The position numbers and the translations under genes were made by a program. A model generated the notes under the pieces. The model saw only the letters and a program-made list of their open reading frames with translations. It did not search any database and was not told where the DNA came from. From Methylotenera sp. (GTDB taxonomy: Bacteria; Pseudomonadota; Gammaproteobacteria; Burkholderiales; Methylophilaceae), in NCBI RefSeq assembly GCF_029945705.1, contig NZ_JAQSDC010000043.1:1-64000 (forward strand): a stretch of DNA of 64,000 nucleotides, written 5' to 3'. Shown here piece after piece: positions 33,195 through 42,769 of the stretch. Every line of letters begins with the position of its first letter. Positions within the stretch are counted from its first letter, which is position 1.

Positions 33195-33468
33195 CTTAGA
33201 TTTAAATTTTGAGATTTTAAAGTTTGATGCAAAAGCCACTCAAACTTTAAATTTAAGGTTAAAACAAATGACTAATATTGATAAGGTAATAAGTACCTAC
33301 TGTTGACGATATAGCGTAAATTTGAATAGAATCTAGCTACAAATGGCACTGTGGGCTTTAAAATATGTAAATTGCTGCACTTATGGTGATAAAACAATTG
33401 ACAGTTAAATTAAATGCCAGCAAAGTAACGGTGCTTTTATACAAACACTTATCAAGGGAACTAAATAT

Positions 33469-33741
33469 ATGAATAAATCTGAATTGATTGATGCTATTGC
33501 AGCAAGTGCTGGTCTTACTAAAGCGGATGCAGGTCGTGCTATTGATGCAACGACTGCAGCTATCACAGCAGCACTTAAAAATGGTGATGCAGTTACGCTT
33601 GTTGGTTTTGGTACATTTAAAGTAACACAACGTGCTGCTCGTACTGGTCGCAACCCACGTACAGGCGCTGAGTTGAAAATTGCTGCACGCAAAGCGCCAG
33701 CTTTCACTGCAGGTAAAACATTAAAAGATTCAGTTAATTAA
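33469..33741 (+). CDS. hupB: DNA-binding protein HU
   Basis: [53 protein letters not shown]. Confidence 0.96.
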   Translation: MNKSELIDAIAASAGLTKADAGRAIDATTAAITAALKNGDAVTLVGFGTFKVTQRAARTGRNPRTGAELKIAARKAPAFTAGKTLKDSVN

Positions 33742-33762
33742 TTCTGACTCTTGGTGAATGAT

Positions 33763-33793
33763 AAAAGGGAGCTATATGCTCCCTTTTGTTTTA
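33763..33793 (+). terminator. Rho-independent terminator after HU gene
   Basis: AAAAGGGAGC-tatat-GCTCCCTTTTGTTTT. Confidence 0.85.
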
Positions 33794-33994
33794 TGGTCAC
33801 ACAGCTTACTCAGGTAATTTCTTTGCCTAAAGTATCTTCTAAGTGCTGCAAGTCTGTATCGCCTTACCTAGGCTAACTTGTATTGAGCTTTTAGTCTTGA
33901 ATTTTTATTATGGAACTTAGGTTCATTCTCTTAATCCTATTCAATAATATCTTTAAAAATAGTTAAATTTTTCATTTAAAGAAAGCGATTTGAT

Positions 33995-34414
33995 TTGAAA
34001 AAAGTAATTCCAATGATTTTTTTCGTTGTTATTCTTAGTTTGTTAGCTTGGTTTTTATTAATAAACAACCGAAATCAAAGTTCATCTAACCAAGAAATGA
34101 CTCAGCTTGAACATATGGGTGATGAATGTGTAGGTATTTCAGAGAAAGCTGTTATCGGGATGACGCCAGTCGTTGAGTTTCAGAAGTTGGAGTTGCTAAG
34201 TCGAAAAGCGAATGTGTTGAAGAATTGCATGGCGGACAGAGGCTTTCGTGAAGATCCTGCTTGGCGTAAATATGCGGAGCCACTCGCTAGAGTTAGCGCT
34301 TCACAACAACATATCTCTTTCGATGAGGCGATAGAAACGATGAGAAAGTCCGATATGTTGCTGTTTAAAAAGCAAGTTCAGCGTCCTCTATATTGGATTT
34401 CTGCCAAAAATTAG
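33995..34414 (+). CDS. Hypothetical single-pass membrane or exported protein
   Basis: N-terminal hydrophobic segment MKKVIPMIFFVVILSLLAWFLLI; 15 bp upstream of the protease gene. Confidence 0.65.
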   Translation: MKKVIPMIFFVVILSLLAWFLLINNRNQSSSNQEMTQLEHMGDECVGISEKAVIGMTPVVEFQKLELLSRKANVLKNCMADRGFREDPAWRKYAEPLARVSASQQHISFDEAIETMRKSDMLLFKKQVQRPLYWISAKN

Positions 34415-34429
34415 AATTCTTTAGGGTCA

Positions 34430-35449
34430 ATGATGAAAAAATTACTTCTACTCACTGTAATTAGCGTACATGTTTCTATTGCTCAAGCCCAACCTAATAT
34501 AGGCGAGATTTTGGCGCTGAGCGACTCTTTGGTACAGGTGGCGGTAGAACTGCCAAGTGGCATTACCGGCACTGGCTCGGGTGTTGTCGTGAGTAAGGAG
34601 TATGTCGCAACCAATTGCCATGTGTTAGCTAATGCAAAAGGCGCAAGCATTACTAAATATCATGATTCCTATCAACCGATTGGTTTGAAAGCTGATTGGA
34701 AGCATGATTTATGTTTACTCAAGTTTGATAACTTGCCATTTAAGGTCGCGCCCATGCGTGATAGCAGCACAGTAAAGTATGAGGAAGAAATATTCAGCCT
34801 AGGCTACCCCATCGGTAATAACGTGCCACAGCCTTCATATGGCAGCATTAAAGGCTCCTATCCGTTTGAAGATAGCGTAGTGATTCGAACCAGTGCGGCT
34901 TTTGCCATGGGCTCAAGTGGAGGAGCTTTGTTTGACCAACAGTTTAACCTTATTGGCATTACCAGCTTCAAAAGCCCGGGTTCTCATGGTTTCTTCTACA
35001 ACCTGCCTGTAGAGTGGATTAAAGCGTTATTTGACTCGCCAGATGTATTGTCATTGAGTACGCATGATGTACCATTTTGGGCTCTGCCATTAGAGCAAAG
35101 ACCTTATTTTATGCAGGTGGTCATTCCTTATCAAAATAAAGAGTGGATGGCTTTAAAGAAAATTGCGCAGGCTTGGACGGTGCAAGAGCCTAAATCATCT
35201 GATGCCTGGTATTTTTTAGGATTAGCGGAAGAGGGCGCCAATCAAACAGTATCAGCCAAAGAAGATTTGAATAAAGCACAAGCTTTAAACAATCGTCATC
35301 TAGATGCAATGTTGGCTTTGTCTGAAATTGCCTACTTACAAAAAGATTTAACAGCACTAGAAACACTCAAAGTTAAAATTGATCCACTTGATCAAGAACA
35401 AGGTGAGTTGATTACACAAAAAATCACTGAGTTAAAACTTACTCAATAA
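34430..35449 (+). CDS. Exported trypsin-like serine protease with C-terminal TPR-like region
   Basis: Signal peptide; catalytic-triad motifs ATNCHVLA, KHDLCLLKF, AFAMGSSGGALFD; C-terminal helical repeats. Confidence 0.85.
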   Translation: MMKKLLLLTVISVHVSIAQAQPNIGEILALSDSLVQVAVELPSGITGTGSGVVVSKEYVATNCHVLANAKGASITKYHDSYQPIGLKADWKHDLCLLKFDNLPFKVAPMRDSSTVKYEEEIFSLGYPIGNNVPQPSYGSIKGSYPFEDSVVIRTSAAFAMGSSGGALFDQQFNLIGITSFKSPGSHGFFYNLPVEWIKALFDSPDVLSLSTHDVPFWALPLEQRPYFMQVVIPYQNKEWMALKKIAQAWTVQEPKSSDAWYFLGLAEEGANQTVSAKEDLNKAQALNNRHLDAMLALSEIAYLQKDLTALETLKVKIDPLDQEQGELITQKITELKLTQ

Positions 35450-35550
35450 TTAAAAAACTTTCGCCTCACCAGTTTTGCAGCTTCATTAATGCGTTTTAAA
35501 TTGCTAAGCTGAATCTAAGTTATTTTTACCCTTCTATTTCAAGCATCTAT

Positions 35551-35577
35551 TACATATTATGTTTTCGATAATATGTA
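35551..35577. repeat. Perfect inverted repeat TACATATTAT-gttttcg-ATAATATGTA
   Basis: 10-bp arms, 7-nt loop, intergenic upstream of the giant glycosyltransferase gene. Confidence 0.8.
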
Positions 35578-35677
35578 CATTGGGCATTGCAAATTTTAAA
35601 TCATATTTTCTTAAATTTAAGTTCTGCATAACCTTACTAATTGCAAAGTGAGTTAAAAATTCACTGTTGCATTATGC

Positions 35678-38600
35678 ATGATTAAAAGGCGCGTAATGAT
35701 TACCTCTGAAGGCGATATTAAATCAAATCAAAACACCAATAATAAAGCTGGTGCTCAATCTAATAGTCGCTTAGAGAACGAACCTATAAAGGCTAGAGCC
35801 AATGAGACCCCGACAACCTCTGAGTTAAATGCCTTGGCTGTAATGTTTAACAATGGGCAATTAGTTGAGAGTGAGCAGTCTGCAGTTAATTTAACTCAAC
35901 GATATCCAAAAAGTGGTTTCGGTTGGAAGGTTTTAGGCGCGGTGCTTCAGAAGAAGGGTATGTTTAAAGAGGCATCAAGCGCGCTTCATAATGCAGCCTC
36001 GTTACTACCTAAAGATAGTGAGGCTCAGTATAACTTAGGTAATTTTTTTTACGATCAGCAACAGTTTGATGACGCGCTTAAATATTATAAAAATGCGATT
36101 AAGTTATCCCCCGACTTCGCTAAAGCTCATTACAACCTAGGTAATGTATTTAAAAGTCAGAATCATTTAGAGCAGGCTTCGGTGAGTTATAAAAATGCCT
36201 TACGCATTGAGCCTAGTAATATACAAGCTGCATGTAATCTTGCTCAGGTATTTTATGAGCAAGAAAATTTAAATGACTCAATTTCTTATTTTAAACAAGC
36301 TTTAAGCATTGATGAAGACTTTTCTGTGGCACATGTTGGTTTAGGAGCTTGCTTTCAGGCAATTGGACAACTAACGGAAGCTGAAGAGTGCTTTAGAAAA
36401 GCTATTAATCTGAGCGCCAACGATGTTGAAGCTCAAAGTAATTTGGGTGGGGTTTTAAAAGAATTGGGGAGATTAGCAGAAGCTGAAAGTTGTTACAGAG
36501 CTGTACTATCAATTACACCAGAAAATGTAGATATATATATTAAGTTAGCATCATTATTAAAGAGCATAGGCAACAGTGCTGAATCAGCAGATTGTTTTGC
36601 AAAAGCCTTGAGCATAAACTCTTTATTGGAGGATGCTCAAAATGATCTAGGACTAGCCCTTGCAGACCAAGGACGATTCTTTGAGGCGGAAATATGTTAT
36701 CAAAATGCAATTAAAATTGCGCCTAACTTTTGGAAAGCACATAATAATTTAGGACTAACGCTACATAGTTTGGCTCGTTTTAAAGAGGCAGAGGCTGCTT
36801 TTGAAAAAGCGGTTGAATTAAATCCTAACGAAGCACTAATCTACAGCAATCTTAGCTTGCCACTTGTCGCGCAAGGACAAATTAAGAAGGCTGAAGTCTA
36901 TCTAAAGAAAGCGATAGAAATTAACCCCACCTATGTTAATGCATACATTAATCTTGGTACTAACTATTTAGGACAGGGCTTTGCTCAGGAGGCTGAGTTT
37001 GCCTTCTTAGAGGCTCTAAGATTTGATCAAAACTCAACTAAGGCTAGAAGCAATTTATTATTCACTTTGAACTATTCTGGTGGGCATACTGCCGAATATC
37101 GTCTGCAGCAAGCTCGCCAATACGGTAAAACTGTTGATGAAAAAGTTAACTTTGTATTCACGTCATGGCTTCAAGTATCTGATGTAAGGCGATTGAGAAT
37201 AGGTCTAGTATCAGGTGACTTACGTCAGCATCCAGTGGCTTATTTTTTAGAAAACTGGGCTAAATATATCGACTCTTCTCGGTTCGAATTAATTGCATAT
37301 ACGACAGACAGTCGTGAAGATGAAGTAACCACAAGACTAAAACCTCACTTCTCCGGTTGGAGGTCGCTAGTTGGCTTGAATGATGTAGCAGCTGCAGAGC
37401 TCATTCATAGTAACGCAATTCATATTTTGATAGACTTGTCAGGACATACAGCAGAGAACAGGCTGCCTGTATTTTCTTATAGACCTGCACCGATACAAGT
37501 AAGTTGGTTGGGATATTTTGCAACCACAGGAATAACTTCTTTAGATTACTTTATTGCCGATGAAGTAGGTGTTCCAGAAGAGAGTAAAAAGCATTTTGTT
37601 GAAAAAATTAAGTATGTAGCAAATACTAGACTTTGCTTTACACCTCCTAGTTCATTAATTGATATTTCTCCATTGCCTGCACTTACTAACGGCTATATTA
37701 CATTTGCGAGTTTTCAAACACTCGTCAAAGCCAGTGGCGATGTGCTCGCTTTATGGGCAGGCGTGATGCAAGCGGTGCCAAACTCTAAATTACGCTGGCA
37801 ATGCAAATCTTTTGCAGATTCAGCGGTGGTTAAAGATTTAAAAGTTCGTTTTGCCAACTATGGGATTAACTCTGATCGTTTGATTTTACTGGAATCAGTC
37901 TCACGTGATGCATATTTTAAAGCACATGCGGAGGTTGACATGATACTTGATACCTTTCCATACCCTGGAGGAACTACTACTTGTGAAGCGTTGTGGATGG
38001 GTGTTCCTACCTTAACGCTTGCTGGAGATACACTCATTGCAAGACAGGGTGCGAGTCTAATGGCTTCAGCTGGGTTAAATGAGTGGGTCGCAGACAATAA
38101 AACAGACTATGTGAGTAAAGCGTTGTCTTTTGTTTCCGATATTACTAAACTGAGCAAGCTGAGAATGCAGCTTAGAGAACAAGTGCTCGCTTCCCCATTA
38201 TTTGATGCACCACTTTTTGCAAAAAATATGGAAATATTATTGTTGGAAATGTGGAATGAGAAATTTCCTATCTGCGTAAAACAAAATTCTAAGCAAGATG
38301 AAACTGATTTAACTTCAAGTGGTGATGCTGATGTGAATTTTACTAATCTTTTGAATACTGATTTGGTCATTGTAAGTAGCACAAAATATACGGAAAGTGA
38401 GTTTTGGACTAAGTCTCCTTTAGGTCTATCTTTGCCTAGACATCGTAAACAAGATTCAAGATTTACAATAAGTATTACTTTTGAGAGTTCATGTGGTTTG
38501 TCCGAAGTATTCAATGCATCTATCGATCAAGCCAAAGAGGATGCCGTCCTTATCTTTATTCACGATAATGTTTGGATTGATGATGCTAATTTTGCGGATA

Positions 38601-40783
38601 AGATTTTAGAGGGTTTAACCCAATATGATGTGATAGGCGTTGCAGGTAATCGCCGTCGAGTACCTAACCAACCTTCTTGGGCATTGTTAGATGAACGATT
38701 TATTTGGGATGATAGCGCCAATTTAAGCGGACGTATTGCACATGGCGAAAACGCATTTGGGGAGGTTGAATTTTTTGGCGATGTTCCAGCGGAATGTGAA
38801 TTGCTTGATGGCGTTTTTCTTGCTACTAAAAAATCCACACTAAAGCTAAATGCGCTTAGATTTGATAATCAGTTTACTAATGACTTTTATGATATGGATT
38901 TCTGCCGTAGTGTAAGGGCCGCTGGCCTGAGGCTTGGTACATGGCAGATTAACCTTACACAACAGAAAGCAGTGTCGATTGGAAATGCGTATTGGCGAGA
39001 AAAATATAAGGACTACCTTAACAAATGGGAAATGCCCTCAGAAGTGATAAATACCTCTGAAGTAGTTAGTAGTGATTCCCATGGTCAAACTTTACAAAAT
39101 GCAATAAATGATGTTTTTCAAATGGCTGTAGATCATCAGAGTGCTGGAAATACACAACAGGCAGAGCAACTTTATCAAGAAATTCTCAACATACAACCTC
39201 AGCATGCGGCCGCCAATCACAATTTAGGAATAATAGAAGCTTCTTCGAAGGGAGCTGTGTTAGCTCTACCTCGTTTAGAGCTTGCGGTGCAGTCTCAACC
39301 AGAAAGTGAGCAATTTTGGGTGAGCTATATAGATGCGTTGATGCAGACTGGTGCGATTGAAACTGCAACAGATGCCTTAGAGCTAGGACAAAAGTTTGGT
39401 CTGCGACCTAAAACATCACAATACATCGCAGCTGAATTTGTTAAAGAGTTTGATCGGCAAGCTCAACGGCAAGAAGAGTTAAGGGTGTCGGCTCTGGACG
39501 CATTGCAATTAGAGTTCCAACCAAGAGATAAATCCTTATTTAAGATAAAACCAGAGCTAAAAACAGGAAAGTCAGTTTTTTATATCTGGTCTCCAAATTA
39601 CACAACAACCTCTTCTGGTATTAAGGCCTTACATTTGTTATGTGACCGTTTAAATGCTATGGGATATGAGGCATATATTACAGCAGTCGAGGTTAACCCA
39701 ACATTTGTTACTCCAACAGTAACAAAAAAACTGATAGAAATCCATAAACAACAAGGGCGGCTTCAGATTGCTTTCTATCCAGAAACCCAAATGGGGAATC
39801 CTCTTTTAGTACCAAATGTTGTACGTTACTTATTAAATACTCCTAATTTCTTTGCTAAAACCTCATGGTTTGGTAGCTTTCACAAAGATGAGTTATTACT
39901 TCATTATGCAGATGCAGTTGCTATTCCATGGATTAAATCAGATTCTCTTCGCATTCAAACTATTGATAGAAACATATTTAAGCCCTTATCTAACAAACAA
40001 AACGCGGATCGCTCTGGCTTTTTAGTGTATTCACATAGAGTACAACCAGACTTAGATCAGATACCTTCTTGGTGCAAGCCATATCAAGTGATATCAATGG
40101 AGGATCCAAAGTCTCCAGTGCAGTTAGCTGAACTCTATCAAAAAGCAAAAGGCTTAATTGTATATGAAAGGACAATGGCGGTAATTGAAGCAATGTTATG
40201 TGGTTGTCCAGTGATGACTTGTTCGCAATTTGGACTGAGTAAGTCGGTTGCTTGGTATGAAGGGTATGACGAAGTATTAAAAGCTTGGGATTTTGATCAA
40301 GATACATTTACTCAAGTGACTAAAGATATGGAGGCTGTTGGTGAGATTTACGAGTATAACCAACGTTTTGATGATCAAATGATTAATATGACTTTTAATA
40401 GGTTAATTTCACATTTTCAACTGGATTCAACTGATGATATAGAAATTACTCCATTATATGGAATAGAACTCGCAAAAGATCACCTCCAAAAAGGCCAGAT
40501 TAAGGAAGCCGTCATGAATTACAAACAGGTAATTATTGATGATCCAACATGCGTAGAAGCTTACTTCAGGCTTGGAAGTACATTAATGAATGTTAGGTTA
40601 TTTGCACATGCATTAGGAGTACTAAAGCAGGGAGAAAGTTATTTAATGAAACTACCTGATCATAAGTTTCTAGATTCAATCAGGTTGGCCTATTACAGCA
40701 TGATGGGTGAAGCGTGCGTGGAACTCAATGAACTTGATGTGGCACGTAATTATTTTGATTTAGCTGCTAAAACACATGATTAG
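35678..40783 (+). CDS. 1701-aa multidomain TPR / GT41 (OGT-SPINDLY-like) / GT2-like / GT-B glycosyltransferase
   Basis: N-terminal TPR array; GT41 motifs GLVSGDLRQHPVAYFLEN, LIDLSGHTAENRLPVFSYRPAPIQVSWLGYFATTG, DTFPYPGGTTTCEALWMGVPTLTL; further GT-like domains; alternative ATG at 35696. Confidence 0.85.
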   Translation: MIKRRVMITSEGDIKSNQNTNNKAGAQSNSRLENEPIKARANETPTTSELNALAVMFNNGQLVESEQSAVNLTQRYPKSGFGWKVLGAVLQKKGMFKEASSALHNAASLLPKDSEAQYNLGNFFYDQQQFDDALKYYKNAIKLSPDFAKAHYNLGNVFKSQNHLEQASVSYKNALRIEPSNIQAACNLAQVFYEQENLNDSISYFKQALSIDEDFSVAHVGLGACFQAIGQLTEAEECFRKAINLSANDVEAQSNLGGVLKELGRLAEAESCYRAVLSITPENVDIYIKLASLLKSIGNSAESADCFAKALSINSLLEDAQNDLGLALADQGRFFEAEICYQNAIKIAPNFWKAHNNLGLTLHSLARFKEAEAAFEKAVELNPNEALIYSNLSLPLVAQGQIKKAEVYLKKAIEINPTYVNAYINLGTNYLGQGFAQEAEFAFLEALRFDQNSTKARSNLLFTLNYSGGHTAEYRLQQARQYGKTVDEKVNFVFTSWLQVSDVRRLRIGLVSGDLRQHPVAYFLENWAKYIDSSRFELIAYTTDSREDEVTTRLKPHFSGWRSLVGLNDVAAAELIHSNAIHILIDLSGHTAENRLPVFSYRPAPIQVSWLGYFATTGITSLDYFIADEVGVPEESKKHFVEKIKYVANTRLCFTPPSSLIDISPLPALTNGYITFASFQTLVKASGDVLALWAGVMQAVPNSKLRWQCKSFADSAVVKDLKVRFANYGINSDRLILLESVSRDAYFKAHAEVDMILDTFPYPGGTTTCEALWMGVPTLTLAGDTLIARQGASLMASAGLNEWVADNKTDYVSKALSFVSDITKLSKLRMQLREQVLASPLFDAPLFAKNMEILLLEMWNEKFPICVKQNSKQDETDLTSSGDADVNFTNLLNTDLVIVSSTKYTESEFWTKSPLGLSLPRHRKQDSRFTISITFESSCGLSEVFNASIDQAKEDAVLIFIHDNVWIDDANFADKILEGLTQYDVIGVAGNRRRVPNQPSWALLDERFIWDDSANLSGRIAHGENAFGEVEFFGDVPAECELLDGVFLATKKSTLKLNALRFDNQFTNDFYDMDFCRSVRAAGLRLGTWQINLTQQKAVSIGNAYWREKYKDYLNKWEMPSEVINTSEVVSSDSHGQTLQNAINDVFQMAVDHQSAGNTQQAEQLYQEILNIQPQHAAANHNLGIIEASSKGAVLALPRLELAVQSQPESEQFWVSYIDALMQTGAIETATDALELGQKFGLRPKTSQYIAAEFVKEFDRQAQRQEELRVSALDALQLEFQPRDKSLFKIKPELKTGKSVFYIWSPNYTTTSSGIKALHLLCDRLNAMGYEAYITAVEVNPTFVTPTVTKKLIEIHKQQGRLQIAFYPETQMGNPLLVPNVVRYLLNTPNFFAKTSWFGSFHKDELLLHYADAVAIPWIKSDSLRIQTIDRNIFKPLSNKQNADRSGFLVYSHRVQPDLDQIPSWCKPYQVISMEDPKSPVQLAELYQKAKGLIVYERTMAVIEAMLCGCPVMTCSQFGLSKSVAWYEGYDEVLKAWDFDQDTFTQVTKDMEAVGEIYEYNQRFDDQMINMTFNRLISHFQLDSTDDIEITPLYGIELAKDHLQKGQIKEAVMNYKQVIIDDPTCVEAYFRLGSTLMNVRLFAHALGVLKQGESYLMKLPDHKFLDSIRLAYYSMMGEACVELNELDVARNYFDLAAKTHD

Positions 40784-40793
40784 AGTTTGATAA

Positions 40794-41519
40794 ATGAATT
40801 ACGGAATCTCAAATATTGACCGACAAAGATTTGGCATAATGACTGCAAAAGCTTCATTAAAAGGTGGCGATAGTGTGCTCGAGTTAATGAAAAAATCAAA
40901 GCGTGATCAGATTAAGTTACTTATTGTTCGAGTACCAACTAGTCAGCTTGATATAACAACACAATTGGAAGCTGAAGGTGCCTTTATTGTTGATACATTA
41001 GTATATTACGCAAAGAGTAAAGCTGACTGGTACTCCGATCAGTTGATTGATGGCTACATTGTTAGATTAGCGAAATTTGAAGATGCAAATAGGTTGGAAG
41101 ATATTGCATATGAAACATTTAAGGATTACAAAGGACATTACCATGCTGACGATAACTTGAAGAAAACAGATTGTAATCAAGTCTACTCATCATGGGCAGC
41201 TAACTCATGCAAAGAGCAGGACGTTGCAGATGCAGTTCTGTTGATAGAAAAAGATGATGAAATTGCAGCATTTGCAACGATTAAAGTTAAACATAAAAAT
41301 GAAATTGAGGGTGTGCTTTATGGAGTATCTCCAGTTCATCGGCACCAAGGTTTACATTTACATTTGATGAAGGCAAGTCAAAACTGGGCTATAACAAATG
41401 GGTACTCTCGTATGATTACTTCAACTCAAATAACAAATATAGCAGTCCAAAAAAATTGGATTAGGCTTGGTTTTGAGCTTGAAAGTAGCTTTTATACATT
41501 TCACAAATGGTTTGATTGA
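40794..41519 (+). CDS. GNAT N-acetyltransferase (WecD-like sugar acetyltransferase)
   Basis: GVSPVHRHQGLHLHLMKASQNWAITNGYSRMITSTQITNIAVQKNWIRLGFELESSFYTFHKWF. Confidence 0.8.
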   Translation: MNYGISNIDRQRFGIMTAKASLKGGDSVLELMKKSKRDQIKLLIVRVPTSQLDITTQLEAEGAFIVDTLVYYAKSKADWYSDQLIDGYIVRLAKFEDANRLEDIAYETFKDYKGHYHADDNLKKTDCNQVYSSWAANSCKEQDVADAVLLIEKDDEIAAFATIKVKHKNEIEGVLYGVSPVHRHQGLHLHLMKASQNWAITNGYSRMITSTQITNIAVQKNWIRLGFELESSFYTFHKWFD

Positions 41520-42670
41520 ACAAGATGATAGAAAATAAGATTCCATTTAATAAGCCCTATTTACATGGTCGTGAGCTCGTTTATATTGCACAATCTGTAG
41601 CATCAGGAAAAATATCGGGTGATGGTATGTTTACTAATAGATGTCATGAGTTCTTTGAAAGTAAATATAATTTTAAAAAAACACTTTTAACTACATCCTG
41701 TACTGACGCACTTGAAATGGCTGCAATATTGTTGAGTATTAGTGAGGGAGATGAAGTTATTTTGCCATCATTTACTTTTGTCTCTACGGCAAATGCTTTC
41801 ACTTTAAGAGGAGCTAAGTTGGTATTTGCTGATAGCTGCGACAACAGCCCCAATATAGATCCTTTGCAAATTGAGGCTTTAATTACGCCAAGAACAAAAG
41901 CAATTGTAGTGGTGCATTATGCTGGAGTAGCATGCAATATGGGCCATATCATGGCGATAGCTGAATCTGCCGGCATACCTGTCATAGAGGATGCGGCACA
42001 GGCAATTGATTCATATTATAAAGATAAGCCTCTGGGATCAATAGGTTGTCTAGGTGCCTTTTCGTTTCATGAAACTAAAAATATTATATCTGGTGAAGGT
42101 GGGCTGCTTACCATTAACGATTTAAGTTTAATAAAACGTGCGGAAATAATTCGCGAAAAAGGTACTAATCGATCTTCTTTCTTTCGTGGAGAAGTCGATA
42201 AATATGGTTGGGTTGATATAGGCTCATCCTTTTTACCATCAGACATTATTGCAGCATATTTATTCGCGCAGCTGGAAAATATTGATGCAATTCAGGCTAG
42301 GCGTAAAGCAATATGGAAAACTTACTATGACTCACTTATATATGTTGCAGAAAAATCTGGACGTTTTATGTTGCCGACCATACCTGATTTCGCGACCAAT
42401 AATGCACATATGTTTTATCTTATATGCGATAGCATTGAGACTAGAACTGGTTTAATTGACTATATGAAGACTCTTGGAATACATTCTGTTTTTCATTACT
42501 TGTCACTACATAAAAGTGACTTTTATGCAGATAGACATGATGGTCGGGAGTTAAGAAATAGTGATCATTACTCAGACTGTATTTTAAGAATTCCTATGTT
42601 CTTTGAGTTGAGTGATCGTGAAGTTACGAGAGTAATTTATTCAATACTTGATTTTTTTAATTTACATTGA
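41516..42670 (+). CDS. DegT/DnrJ/EryC1/StrS aminotransferase (WecE-like)
   Basis: IPFNKPYLHGRELVYIAQSVASGKISGDG; VIEDAAQAI; SFHETKNIISGEGGLL PLP-lysine region. Confidence 0.9.
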   Translation: MNKMIENKIPFNKPYLHGRELVYIAQSVASGKISGDGMFTNRCHEFFESKYNFKKTLLTTSCTDALEMAAILLSISEGDEVILPSFTFVSTANAFTLRGAKLVFADSCDNSPNIDPLQIEALITPRTKAIVVVHYAGVACNMGHIMAIAESAGIPVIEDAAQAIDSYYKDKPLGSIGCLGAFSFHETKNIISGEGGLLTINDLSLIKRAEIIREKGTNRSSFFRGEVDKYGWVDIGSSFLPSDIIAAYLFAQLENIDAIQARRKAIWKTYYDSLIYVAEKSGRFMLPTIPDFATNNAHMFYLICDSIETRTGLIDYMKTLGIHSVFHYLSLHKSDFYADRHDGRELRNSDHYSDCILRIPMFFELSDREVTRVIYSILDFFNLH

Positions 42671-42687
42671 ATTATTAAGTGTTGAAA

Positions 42688-42712
42688 ACAGACAGGAAAA
42701 ATTGCTGTCTGT
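42688..42712. repeat. Inverted repeat ACAGACAG-gaaaaattg-CTGTCTGT
   Basis: 8-bp perfect arms between aminotransferase and methyltransferase genes. Confidence 0.7.
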
Positions 42713-42769
42713 CATATATACAGTTCAATTGCATTAATTTTGTGAAATAAAGTATATATAATTAATTGA

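Noticed and set aside
33358-33707. Two minus-strand ORFs (90 and 100 aa) opposite HU
   Set aside because: Complement-frame artefacts of the HU gene.
38107-38514. 135-aa minus-strand ORF inside the giant glycosyltransferase
   Set aside because: Shadow ORF within a well-supported coding frame; no recognisable motif.
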